From: Epiperipatus broadwayi
Lineage: Eukaryota > Onychophora > Udeonychophora > Euonychophora > Peripatidae
Direction: 5' to 3'
DNA length: 64,000 bases
NCBI GenBank assembly: GCA_028023455.1
Contig: JAQFVV010000281.1
Location: forward strand, 868,001 to 932,000
The notes beneath the pieces were generated by a model that was not told the DNA's origin, did no database searches, and was given only the letters and a program-made list of their open reading frames with translations. How positions within the stretch are numbered: position 1 is the first letter of the stretch; each line of letters starts with the position of its first letter. Position numbers and translations under genes: made by a program. Shown piece by piece: positions 26,694 to 39,225 of this stretch.

Positions 26694-26764
26694 GCATTGA
26701 CCAGGAAGCGAACCCGCAGCAGCTAATTGGAAGGCAGCTATGCTAACCACTAGGTCACCAACGC
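26694..26764 (-). pseudogene. tRNA-Gly(UCC)-like relic (tRNA pseudogene or SINE head)
   Basis: On the minus strand the 71 bases begin GCGTTGGTGACCTAGTGGTT (A-box region). They carry an anticodon loop CTTCCAA (UCC, glycine) and a B-box-like GGGTTCGCTTCC, and end TCAATGC. The seven acceptor pairs all form if G-U is allowed, and the T stem pairs with one wobble. The D stem and the anticodon-stem 3' side deviate from a canonical tRNA-Gly, and one base is missing. It is probably a pseudogene or the 5' part of a tRNA-derived SINE rather than a working tRNA gene. No poly-T terminator follows directly. Confidence 0.7.
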
Positions 26765-26968
26765 TTGATTGAAAGTAATTTTTATGTCTTTAATGATAAA
26801 TTAAAATAATTAATGTTATCAGAAATAAATATTCCATGCTGCCATTTAAATGTATTACATTGTATTTTAATCTTTTTTTATAAATAATTACAATAAATGA
26901 AATTTTATATACATAACTCTTTTTTTAATATTTGAATCAAGTGTAATTTATATACTTAGAGTTTAAAT

Positions 26969-27229
26969 GTAACTATAGAGAATTTGAACACAGACTTTCA
27001 ACCTCCCTTCAGCTATTCACTCTATCTCATGCAACTGGTACACATGATCACATTCATGTCAAAAGGATAAATGTTCTCCAATATCTAAACCAATTGATGA
27101 GTGCTGGTTCAATATTAAATGTATATATTGGAGATCATTTATCTTTTTCACATCTGAGTGATCATGTATGAGATAGATTGGACAGCCAAAGAGTGCTCGA
27201 AAATCTGTGTTCAAATCTTCTATAATAAC
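26969..27229. mobile_element. Small foldback element, about 260 bp
   Basis: The two halves are reverse complements: outer GAATTTGAACACAGA against TCTGTGTTCAAATC, then TCTATCTCAT, ATGATCAC and ATAAATG.TCTCCAATAT in mirrored order around a loop near 27090-27115. Arms are imperfect, so the element is old. No coding content. Confidence 0.75.
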
Positions 27230-27979
27230 TTTTTTTTGTTAATGCTAAGTTTAATTTATGTTGATTCATTTTCATATATAATATTACTTATTACATATTT
27301 TTTAATTCAATAATTACTACAATTGACCTTAGTACTTCAGAAATATAACCCTTTGAATTTTCATTTTGTTTTTAAGTATATGCATATCTTTGGTTGTTGA
27401 AAAATTTTGTCATCATATTATGTGGCAATATCTGAAAATAGTGTCTATTTTTTTACAATTTTCTTCTTAATGTGTCCAGTCCCTTAGGTAATGAATAGTA
27501 CACTAATCTTTTTTTTTTGTTTTCATATATCATTGGATGTGTTTATTTTATCATTGACAACAATTATTTTTAGTATTATATATATATTATTTTACCTATT
27601 TTTAATGTAAATATTATTTTTAATAAAAAAATCATTCTTTTAAGATTGAAGAGTTAACTTAAAGTCAATTGAAATACTTTTTTTTTTTTTTTTTTGAAAT
27701 TTGTGTTATGTTTCTTCTATATATTTTGGAAGTATACAAAAAGAGCTTTAATATTAAATTATAATACTTTCAAAATCAATCATTCTTTATAATTCCATTC
27801 AATTCTTATTTATTATATGCATTTCAACACTTTTGCTTTAACAGAGAAACACAAATTAATATTCATACATTATTAATAATTACAAAATAAATATATAATA
27901 AACAAAACTTTATTCAATATATTAACATTTTAACAAAAATATACAATAAAGAAAATTACAATTCATAATCAAAATGTGA
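27230..27979. other. No gene recognised
   Basis: AT-rich sequence with long poly-T runs (about 27680-27697) and no open frame, ending in a short (TA)n run that borders LTR copy D. Confidence 0.7.
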
Positions 27980-27999
27980 ATATATATATATATATTCTA

Positions 28000-30900
28000 A
28001 CCTCTCCCCTCACCGTTCTCACTCGATCCTCTCCTTAAAAATTTATTTATTATACTATTTAAAATATTTTTTACGGGTTCTAGCTCAGTTAAACGAAATA
28101 AATAGATGAAATATCCAGCATTAATTAAAATGATTACTAGCTCTAATTTTTAAAATACAAATACGGTTATATTTCTAAAAATAAATTAACAAATATTTAT
28201 TATTTCATGAGACATGGAGTGACGACACGGGGAACGAGATAGACTACATTGAGATATTATCCACATGATACTATCTCAATGGCATAAGAATACTATTCCC
28301 CCTTTTACTATACTAAATAACTAACTTATAGTATTCTTACGACTTTTAAACTCTTTTCACTACAATTAAAATAATAATCATGTCTTAATATTCTTTGTAA
28401 TAAGAATCTAGCTCAATTAAATAAAATTAAGTAAATAAATAGAATAAATAAAACAAAATCAAATCTCAGGTTCATAAATTGTATTCTAACTGATTTAAAA
28501 TTACGGTAGTAAACTATGAAAAGAGAATTTTATGTCATAAATTCACTACGTAGTAACTAACAATAATAAACAATAATAATAACAACAATAGTATAATATA
28601 AGTATTATTACTTCCTAAATAAATAAATAATTACAGTGCGTGGTAGTATTTTAATAATCTGACAACAGAATACGTGTGGCAACAATATCATATATTTTAA
28701 TGTAATATGGTGGCAACCGACTTATGACCAATAAATAATATAATTATGATCTTTTAATTTTATCATACAAATAAATTTTCAAAATTATGATAATACTTTT
28801 ATGTTTACCTTTTGTGCAAACAACTATATATGTCTGTTGCAATTATAAGTGTATTGTGATATCATGCATCCCTGTGGAGAAATAACAACGAAGACACAAA
28901 GCTTTAAAATAAATTTACAACAAAGTTTATTAATAACATAAACTAATAACAATATTTTACATTATGTACATGGATATCCTTACTCTCCTATCACAAAATT
29001 ATTTTACTAGTTTATAAAAATGAAATCAAACTTCTACTTATTTTTTTCTAGTTAACTCTTATCTTTTAAATGCTTAAGAAAATACAGTATTATTATTATT
29101 GGATTTCTTATTATAGTTTAGCTTGTTACAAAATGTATTTATCATATAATTATTATTAACACTTTATATCCCTACTATTATTAAATTTATATTTTTACAA
29201 ATTTTACATTCATAGTAAACATTCTACAAAAACAACAAAATTCTAGTTTTATATTGGTTATATGGAATCCTACTACTTCAAACATTCTTCTACATTCGGT
29301 ATTCGGTTTAATTGTTCATTATCCGTTGTTTATTAATCTAATATACTCATTCAAGCCTTACTTCGGATGGTAATTACAACTATTAACACACCATACCCAA
29401 ATATATGTCTATTACACATTATTGAATTATTTCTTATCAAATATGCAATATTTATTTTCTAAAAATTATTTAAAACATTAAAATTTTATTATCAATTTTA
29501 TAAAAAACTTTGTTTAGATTTCTCTTTTAAAAATCTTATATTCATTTCCGAATTGATTTTAAACTGTATCATATGATTCTTTCTCTCTTTATGATATTTT
29601 GTACTTTCACTTTTAAAGTTACACAATTCTCACACATTCCAGTAAATAAACTATTCTTACTTGAACGATAATATATCCTCAGTTCTATTTTATTCATTAT
29701 TTCTTTAAAAATATCTTTCTGACGATGCAGATTCACGAAACAAGGATAGCGAAAATAGATGCACAGGATCAAAAATATAACTAGAATATTATCCGTCATA
29801 AACCTTGACAATAATGGCACAGTGAATTAAAAAACACCATAGAGGAGTGACCTTTATCTGTCTACCCACCTCTATTATAGGAGTGATCTAAAGCTATTTC
29901 TTCAGCTTTATATAACATCAAAAAGTTTAAAAGATATGCAAAAACACTGTCCAAAATATATGTGTTCAGTGATAGGGCTTAGTTAGCTATACTGAAATCA
30001 CACAAACTAACTATGATCCAAATACTTTATTTTTTTTATTTCTTAACAAAACATCATCTTGGTTTCCTCTACACTAGTACTACCAAGTCACTATCCGATC
30101 TTATTTCTCAAGATTTTTCTATACAGTACATCGACAAATTCCTATCTGCATTTCTAACAATAATAAAATTCATTTATTTCAAAACTATACCGCTGTTCTT
30201 TAAGAAAATCTTTTACTACTTTTCTCGTATATTTATCATATACAAACTATTTTAAAATTATTTGAATACTTTACAACATGAAAGTTCAAAAGAATCACAC
30301 AATTGTTCTGATAACTTATATTATTAATTATACTTTAAATAACTTATTGCATGCATATTTAAAATTACTCCTATCTCATAATATGTTTTAATGTTGTATA
30401 AAATGCACACATAGAATTTAAACTTTCACACATCCTTCTTAATCAATAGATGATCTAAAAAAAAAAATTACATTATGCATTATGAATAAATATCAAAATT
30501 ACCAAAACGATCTTTATCTTCTCGATCGTGTTCTGTAGGCTTCACCATCCTATTAATTCTTGTAGATATTAAACCTCCATACATACACTTTATTTTTAAA
30601 ACAATATTTCTATCATTCCATTAAGCTATTATATTTAAATCTCATTATTATTAAATTTATGTTTATATGTTTTTCCTAATCTCACATAGCATTTTATATT
30701 TTAAATATAATCAGTAAAAATATTTAAATTATATTTACGGTACTTCTTTATCGAACTTGCTTGAAAATCGTTCATATTAAAGCTAAAAAATTATTATTTT
30801 ATTCCTTCTTCAGTCACTTAATGTTCTATTTCAAAGTAAAACAATTACTACTCTGTTTAATAAATATTCATAGATGACAATCCTTGGTTTTCACAATATT

Positions 30901-32598
30901 GTATACAATTATTAATTCATGATATTCTCTTCTACTATTGTCTGCTAGTATTTTCTCGCGCGACTTTTCCCGATGCATCTTCTAGGTACTTTATTTAAAT
31001 CTTCAATAAATTTCCGGTTTCCATGGATCCATTTTCTATTAAGTAATTTAATAATATATTTTTCAAATCAAGCCTTTTCTTCCATTGAATACGTTATAAT
31101 ATCTTTTAACTCTTCTTATTAGATAAAGTTTTTCGGTTCCTTTCCATAAAATACATAATAGCACTTTTATATTCTTCTTTACTTTTCTTTATTTCAAAAT
31201 TCTTGTACTATATTTTTAATAAGTTTTTCCCTTAAAAGATAAACATTCTTCTTCATCATTATTTTTCTTTATAATAAAAACGCATATTAAATTTTTCCAT
31301 AGAGAAGAATAAATAACTTTAAATTAGCCTTGTAAAATTGGTGCGTCATAATTTTTTCCTGACGGCAAGTAACTTCTCTTTTAGTTTTTCATACAGCGTC
31401 CTAATTATATTTCTTTGAGTTATAATGATAATTTTCCGGTTGAGCATAAATAAAGCTGTATTAAGACAATTTCCAAATATTTTTCCTTCATCAATATCTT
31501 TAGGTATTTTTCCTTGTACTTCCATCTCTACTGTAGGTTTTTTGGCTAAACTTGAATAAAATTCCCTGGTAAGATAACTTTTAAAATTAGCAATCCATGT
31601 CGATATAGTCAAAATATATTATATGTTACAGAAGAACTTTTATAATAAATACTAAATTTTAAATTTATATCACTTTTCCAGCTACGGTGTTATCAGCTAA
31701 AAAATGTGTTACTTTCTCTTTCACTTACACATTACTTCTCCCCCGCTTCGTATAATTCTTATATTTTGTCTGCCAATTTACCTCCGTTGATTGGTTAATG
31801 ACTTTATTTTAGCGCGAACAAATTTATCCATTTTAGTTTTATAACAGAATAGACGTTTAAAATAGAGAATTGATGACGTCATGTCTCAAAATATTATTTA
31901 GACTAGTATTTTTAAATTCAATTATAGTTTTATAAAATTATTTAAACTTTTAAAAACAATTATTAAAACAATATTTAATATTTTAACTTTTACTTTAATG
32001 ATTGATGGCAACTATATTTAGTTTCAAATTCACAAACTTTATTATTATTTTAACAAGCGTGTGTGTGAAGGTATATAATATACAGTCACGTGTTTACTAA
32101 CTTTATCAAATGATTTTTTTTTTTTACGTCTCGGTCTAAATTACCAAAACTGATATGTTTTATAAAAATTTGGAAAATAATTTTAAAATGTTGAACTAAA
32201 TATAATTCTCACCATCCCAAAGTTTATTAATAAAATATACTCTATTAATTTTGATTATTAAATACAATTATAACACTACATATAGCATTTATTTAATTTA
32301 TTAGTTTTAAAATATTATATTCAAATTATTATTATACTTTTAAACTATTTATAGCTGTGTTATTTTATATGGCCAGCTTTTACAACCATAAGCAAGGATG
32401 TAATTAAGCTTTATTTAACTGTTTTCTTTTAAAATAATTTATTACATTTTTTATATACCAGGTATTTTCAGCTTTAAATTGTACTATAAAATCTAATTAT
32501 CCTATTATTATTTATATATCATACAAGCGTAACTTAAAATTTAAAATTTTTTAGTAATTGACCTTTCTACCTTATTATGACCCACAGATAAGGGCACA
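28000..32598 (-). repeat. Giant LTR copy D (diverged solo LTR), about 4.6 kb
   Basis: It is collinear with copy A but from another subfamily. The low end shares TCTAGCTCAG and CAATGGCATAAGAATACTAT (near 28280). The middle shares GGGCTTAGTTAGCTATACT (near 29975). The high end shares TATGGCCAG and AACTGTTTTCTT and ends AGGGCACA (32598), equivalent to AGGGTACA of copy A. No gag or leader flanks it, so it is a solo LTR. (TA)n runs lie at 27980-27995 and from 32599, suggesting insertion into a TA microsatellite. An 88-codon minus frame at 31346-31612 is not preserved in copies A or B. The exact low boundary is uncertain by about 15 bases. Confidence 0.8.
31759..31794 (-). promoter_or_regulatory. 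CCAAT and TATA-like pair in LTR copy D
   Basis: On the minus strand AACCAATCAA is followed 22 bases later by AAAATATAAG, the same spacing as in copy A, with a shared TTGGCAGAC nearby. A promoter in the same relative place in both subfamilies supports its reality. Confidence 0.4.
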
Positions 32599-32629
<31 letters not shown>

Positions 32630-32654
32630 CGAATATTTGCATGGGTTAAATATA

Positions 32655-33236
32655 TAAAATACATATTTTGCGGGTTCATCCGTGTTAAAAACTTTTAATA
32701 TTAATATACTGATGTTTCGACTTGGTCATACAAGCCATCCACAGAGTTATAAAATGTAGAAAGACGGTTGTAGAGGTGCTACAATCACTGATTTGAATAA
32801 AATGTTAAAATTCCACCAATAGCAAAAATGTTAAATTTAGGAATGTTTTTTTAAAAAAAATCTTTCCAAATAGGAGGAAGTTTGCATGCATCATCTTGCT
32901 TATTGATACAATCTGGCCTTTTAAATATCTCAATGGCTTCTCTCATTTTGCATTGGTAGAGATTATCACATCTGGATATGATCCTGGTACTAAAAAAATC
33001 AATTTTATGACCTGAATCTATAGTATGGAGTGAGAGTACTGATGATGAGTGTCCTAAATTTAACATTTTTGCTATTGGTGGAATTTTAACATTTTATTCA
33101 AATCAGTGATTGTAGCACCTCTACAACCATCTTTCTACCTTTTATAACTCTGTGGATGGCTTGTGTGACCAAGTCGAAACATCAGTATATTAAAATTAAA
33201 AGTTTTTAACACGGATGAACCCGCAAAATATGTATT
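32655..33236. mobile_element. Penelope-like element remnant with mirrored ends
   Basis: Two arms (32655-32842 and 33052-33236, about 185 bases) are near-perfect reverse complements around a 209-base loop. Each carries the ACTTGGTCA/TACAAGCCATCCACAGAG block and a TTCGACTTGGTCA or TGACCAAGTCGAAAC end. 'Pathway-end' phrases of this sort followed by a GIY-YIG-linked C-terminus are typical of Penelope-like elements. (TA)n runs border both sides. The loop encodes a piece of the C-terminal domain (next entry). The remnant lies immediately beside LTR copy D. Confidence 0.65.
32851..33066 (-). pseudogene. Penelope-like element C-terminal fragment (GIY-YIG region)
   Basis: The 71-codon minus frame has the pattern H(S)SSVLSLH..DSGHKIDF, then about 14 residues, then MREAIEIFKRPDCINKQDD and a terminal LPPIWKDFF. 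This is the C-terminal end of the GIY-YIG endonuclease region of Penelope-like proteins: a histidine-glycine-histidine core, an REAIEI helix, an N..DG-like turn and a final W. No reverse transcriptase is present, so it is a short 5'-truncated relic. Its apparent start codon falls inside the right arm and is not a true start. Confidence 0.7.
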
Positions 33237-33256
33237 TTATATATATATATATATAT

Positions 33257-35166
33257 TGAACCAACCTCCTCCAAACAAAAGATAAAAAAAACTACTACTA
33301 CTTAACACTTAATATTTACTACCTTCAAGTCTCCTAATGATATAAATATTACCATTTAAAATTTTCTACTTAAACTTACGGGAAACAACAAACACCAATC
33401 ATCGACAAATAAAATATTAATTAATATTTTATTATATTTTGTCCTCCAAAATTTCCCTTTCAGAAAATGGTTCGTTTTCAGATAAAGTGTCAACTATTAT
33501 CAGTAGCGAACTATCAATAACATTCAACACTCGACTACCAAATATACACTGATCAAATAAACACTTTATTTTTATTTTTAAAAGAAGAAAGAAAAATCCC
33601 TTAGGTGTCAGCTAATTACATTAGAATTAGCATGTCTATTTGATCAGCATTATTTGATACCTGAAAATCCCTGCTAGTTCAACTGGTTCCAATCACCCAC
33701 TAAATAGACAAAACAAAAGGTATATCTTAAACGCTGCCTCTTCTAAGCTACTTCTATATTTTTTAAAACTAAAATAATTTCCCCAAACCATTCAAAAATA
33801 ATACTTCAATTCTTTAAAACTAGTAATATCAACATTATACTGAATACTAAACATTTATAGATTTAACTTAGCGAATCTTTTCTGAAATACTATTATTAAT
33901 GATTAGATTTTTTCCCTCGTACTCTTATTAAGAAAATAAATATTTATACTTACCCGCACATATCAGAAACAAACATAAATTTTTGAAGAAAAATTATTTA
34001 AGTATTTTATATATTATTTAAAATAAATTAATTGTTTTATCTTATAATGAGACACACACACACTTCTTTTTTTAAAGATTAAAATAAGCATTTTAATATA
34101 TTACTTTAGCGAATAAATTATACACATTACATCATATTTTTTTTTTTTTTTTTTTAAGTTTAAAAAATCAAATCACACATACATGCATGCCATTGTTTCA
34201 AAAATATTATTTAATAGAAGCTGCTTTTACTTATTTTATTATTGCAAATATTAATTTTTTGAAGTTTAAAGTTTATTCTTTTTTTAAGTTTAATTCAAAA
34301 AGTTCAAAGTTCTTTTAATAAAGTCTATTTTTATTTTAAAAAGAAATTGGGAATGTTTAGATATCAAAGTCAAATAATTATCTAGGTTTTTAAATATGAC
34401 AGAAACAGCATAATGGAATTATTTCTTAACTCATTGATGACTGGTAAAATGATTCCTCCATAAATCCTGTGACTTGGTATGATTTTCATGGCTGCTTTGG
34501 CATTCCTGCACTCCATTGTCTATTTAGTCTATTTCAACATGATTACTTTCCGAACTAATCGCAGATCTTAGATGCATAACTTCAAGAAATATTTTATTAA
34601 AATGAGAAAGTCAGACCAAGAATGATAAAATGTTGAACTATTTATACTGTTTTTAAACAATGGAAACTTTATTTAGCAGCAGCGTTTTTCATCTCGTGAA
34701 ATAAAATCAGCTTCTGCATCTACTTTTTATTAAAAATTACATTCACACATGCACATAAATTTATTTATTTTATTATAAGATAAAACAAAATTTCTTTATT
34801 ATTTATTAAAAATTCATTTAAAGAATATTAAATCATTTATTTATTACAATACTTTTTTTCTTCTTTTAAACAAAAAAAAATCTTTTATTTTAAACAGCTT
34901 ATTATTTTAAACAGCATTTATTAGTTTATTTTATTTAATAGAAAATCCCCCTCCCCTTCTGCTCTTTAGTTTTTACATTTTATTCTCTTAATATTGAATT
35001 TTTATATTTTTAAAACATGGGACTCATACAATTAATTTAATATCAATGTACTTTGGTACAATATATATAATAAATTCAATTTTTATAAAGTAATCACAAA
35101 AAATATCTTTGTTATTGAATTTTTGATTATTAATGTCTGCAATCTATTAATGACAAATTTTTTTAT
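33257..35166. other. No gene recognised
   Basis: AT-rich sequence with short A/T runs. A GC-richer patch at about 34440-34580 has a 40-codon open minus frame without clear splice sites or a recognisable family. Confidence 0.5.
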
Positions 35167-35185
35167 AATAATAATAATAGTGGTA

Positions 35186-35233
<48 letters not shown>

Positions 35234-35251
35234 GTAGTAGTAGTAGTAGTA

Positions 35252-35345
<94 letters not shown>
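35167..35345. repeat. (TAA)n microsatellite, about 180 bp
   Basis: A nearly pure TAA/AAT repeat with a TAG-rich block at about 35233-35252 and an AAC/ACA end. All homopolymeric frames across it are artefacts. It lies about 70 bases inside the intron that follows the guanylate cyclase exon. Confidence 0.97.
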
Positions 35346-35348
<3 letters not shown>

Positions 35349-35413
35349 CAACAATGACAACAACAACACAATTTAAAATTACTACATTTTGTACTTAAAC
35401 CAATAAGACTTAC

Positions 35414-35566
35414 GGTGGAAATATTTCATGAAGAAGTGATTCCACTTTAGCTTTTTCAGCTAATAATGCTTGTGACTTTTCTGCAACTAAAGATTCTAAA
35501 ATTGAAGCATATTCTCTCATGCGTCCCAGCAAGTCATCCAATAAATTTTCTTTTTCACCTAATTCC
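35414..35566 (-). CDS. Internal exon of a receptor-type guanylate cyclase (signalling helix)
   Basis: Membrane guanylate cyclases make cGMP from GTP. This 153-base exon encodes the linker between the kinase-homology domain and the catalytic domain. It reads ELGEKENLLDDLLGRM, then REYASILESLV, then AEKSQALLAEKAKVESLLHEI, then FPP. The NLLDDLL.RM..YA..LE.LV pattern and the terminal LLHE(I/M).PP are diagnostic of the dimerising helix that enters the cyclase domain. On the minus strand a splice acceptor (TTTTTCTTAAATAG) precedes it and a consensus donor (GTAAGT, 35413-35408) follows. One base is left over at the 5' end and two at the 3' end, and there are 50 complete codons. The neighbouring kinase-like and catalytic exons are not seen in this window, so introns are long. 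The receptor subtype cannot be told from this segment. Confidence 0.85.
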
Positions 35567-37295
<1,729 letters not shown>

Positions 37296-37464
37296 ATAGT
37301 ATTTATTTTATTGATGTGTTGGGATATTTGGTGCAACAATACAGTCCCCGACTTGAGATCAGGAGATACAAGAATCAATTCCGGTGTTTGCAGTTATGGA
37401 CCTCAAACTTCTTATCAACTTCCAAGTGATAAAGCCACTATCTCTTTTTATTCATTATGTACAT
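37296..37464 (+). other. GC-richer island: tRNA-Ser-like relic or possible exon
   Basis: This 130-base patch is clearly less AT-rich than its surroundings. One plus frame reads WDIWCNNTVPDLRSGDTRIN and then SGVCSYGPQTSYQLPSDKAT followed by ISFYS, loosely like the second half of a CUB domain, with a possible GTAAAT donor. Alternatively CCCGACTTGAGATCAGG forms an anticodon arm with loop CTTGAGA (UGA, serine), followed by a weak B-box (AGAATCAATTCC). That would make it a tRNA-Ser-derived SINE relic. I cannot choose between these from one copy. Confidence 0.3.
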
Positions 37465-38555
37465 TTGTAAATATAATAGTGGTTAGAAAAGTTAAAATTA
37501 TTTTATTTTTTTGTTGTAAATAAATCAATTGCTATTATTAAAAGCATTGCTCTCATATATTATTTATTTAAAAGACAAGCATTTTATGTATATCAAAGAA
37601 TAGTATATGATTTGGTCTATCAGTTTTGGTTTGGCTAATTTAAAAACCTATCTATCAACAAAATAATGTACACGTAGAGAAGATAATGATTAGAAAATAT
37701 GACTGAATTTCATTTAAGACTAGTACTTAATATGAGCTTACCACCCATGGTTATAGAAAGATAGGATTAAATTTTAGGTTACAGTCACTCCACTTTGTAC
37801 ATGATGACCTGTTGATTATTGATTGAGCAAATAATCATTTCTCTGGTGTAGTAAACAATTCTTAGTAAAAGAAATTACATTACACTTGGGGGCCAATTCA
37901 GGTTTCCAATTCCAATACAATTAAAGATTGAACCATGTTTAATTTCAAAATATTAATATTATTGGGATTTTTTTACATTTCTGTGTTGCTTTAGGCTCTA
38001 AATTATATACATTTGATTTGTTAAAAAATATAATAGTTAATGAAGTTATAAAGTAACAAATGAGAAACATCTGGTCTGATAAAAAAAATTTAAATTTTTT
38101 GAGAGTGAATAAAAAAATCTATAGTTATCAGGAGACAGAAATAGTGGTAGGCATAAAGTCAGTACAAATAATAATTAGATAAACAAATAACTAAGTAATT
38201 GTGAGACTATAAGATAAAATAAATATGAGGGCTATAATATAATAGCTACACATCAGAAAAAAGGATGAGAACTCTAATTAAAATAAATAAAAGAATAAAG
38301 CAATGAATTTAAAGGTTTCGTTTCTTTAATTCTGTAGAAATCATGTATTACATAATTTTATTATAATTTTTTAATAATTTGAGCCAGGGCAAAAATGCAG
38401 GCTGTGAAAGTGTGAATTAATGAACATTATCATGAAAATGTTAAAGAAAGTAAACAAAATATAGAATGAATGTTTGAATAAATGATAAGTCAAATGGAAT
38501 AACAAAAGATAGAAATGAAAGGCAAATTAAGGATAAAGTAAGAGAAAATGAAAAA
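37465..38555. other. No gene recognised
   Basis: AT-rich sequence, purine-biased on the plus strand after 38200; no open frame of note. Confidence 0.6.
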
Positions 38556-39225
38556 AAACAGAGTAATTGAGCAAAAAATATTAAATACATTAGGTTACAA
38601 AAGAAGTTTGGTTAATGAAATAGATATTGAAGTTCATCTGAATAAAGACGAAGTTTGGTTAATGAAATAGATATTGAAGTTCATCTGAATAAAGACGAAG
38701 AAGAAAGAAAACAAAGCAGTTGCATGAAATGGTAGAAAATAATCCTAAAGCAGATGTAAATGACAAAATTGCAGATCATTGTCAGTCTATTTTAATTAAA
38801 GTAAGTGATGAAACTTTGTACACTGATATGAAAAAAGACAGTTGTAGAAACTGTGACAATGATGATGACTTTGGTTGGTGTGTGTCCAATAAAAGTGAGA
38901 TAAATATTGACATTATAAATAAACATAGCATGGATACTGAAGCCATAAATAGTAAAAGTAAAAAAAAAATGATATTTTTGTTATGGATGATTATAAGATT
39001 AAGAAAAGGGAGCAGATGATCTTCTCTTTTATAAATGATTCAAGGAAGCTATGAGACTGATACACTTTTCAAATCACACAAAATAAGAGAACCTTAATCA
39101 CTAAGAAATTACTAAAAGAAAGTAAATGGGTAGTTTACCCTTAGCGTGTTGAAACTGTGACAGGGCATACTTTTTATGTAAACAAATACAAATATAACAT
39201 TATTGGGCTTTTTTTTTTATTTTCA
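38556..39225 (+). pseudogene. Degraded unidentified coding sequence, plus strand
   Basis: A less AT-rich, codon-like stretch. The frame 38720-39019 reads ENNPKADVNDKIADHCQSIL and then a D/N/C-rich region (SCRNCDNDDDFGWC). Further on, in another frame, KLLKESKWVVYP is followed by a stop and then RVETVTGHTFYVNKYKYN. Frames shift at the A-run near 38965 and elsewhere. A 47-base duplication (units at 38603 and 38650) also breaks the upstream frame. The family is not recognised. It resembles an internal piece of a retroelement or an old gene copy. Confidence 0.4.

Noticed and set aside
26694-26764. Functional tRNA-Gly gene
   Set aside because: D-arm and anticodon-stem mismatches, one base short, and no terminator directly after it.
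31346-31612. 88-codon minus frame inside LTR copy D
   Set aside because: Not preserved in copies A or B at the matching position, so not a family gene.
35123-35398. Poly-isoleucine, poly-tyrosine and poly-leucine frames
   Set aside because: They are translations of the TAA/AAT microsatellite in its several frames.
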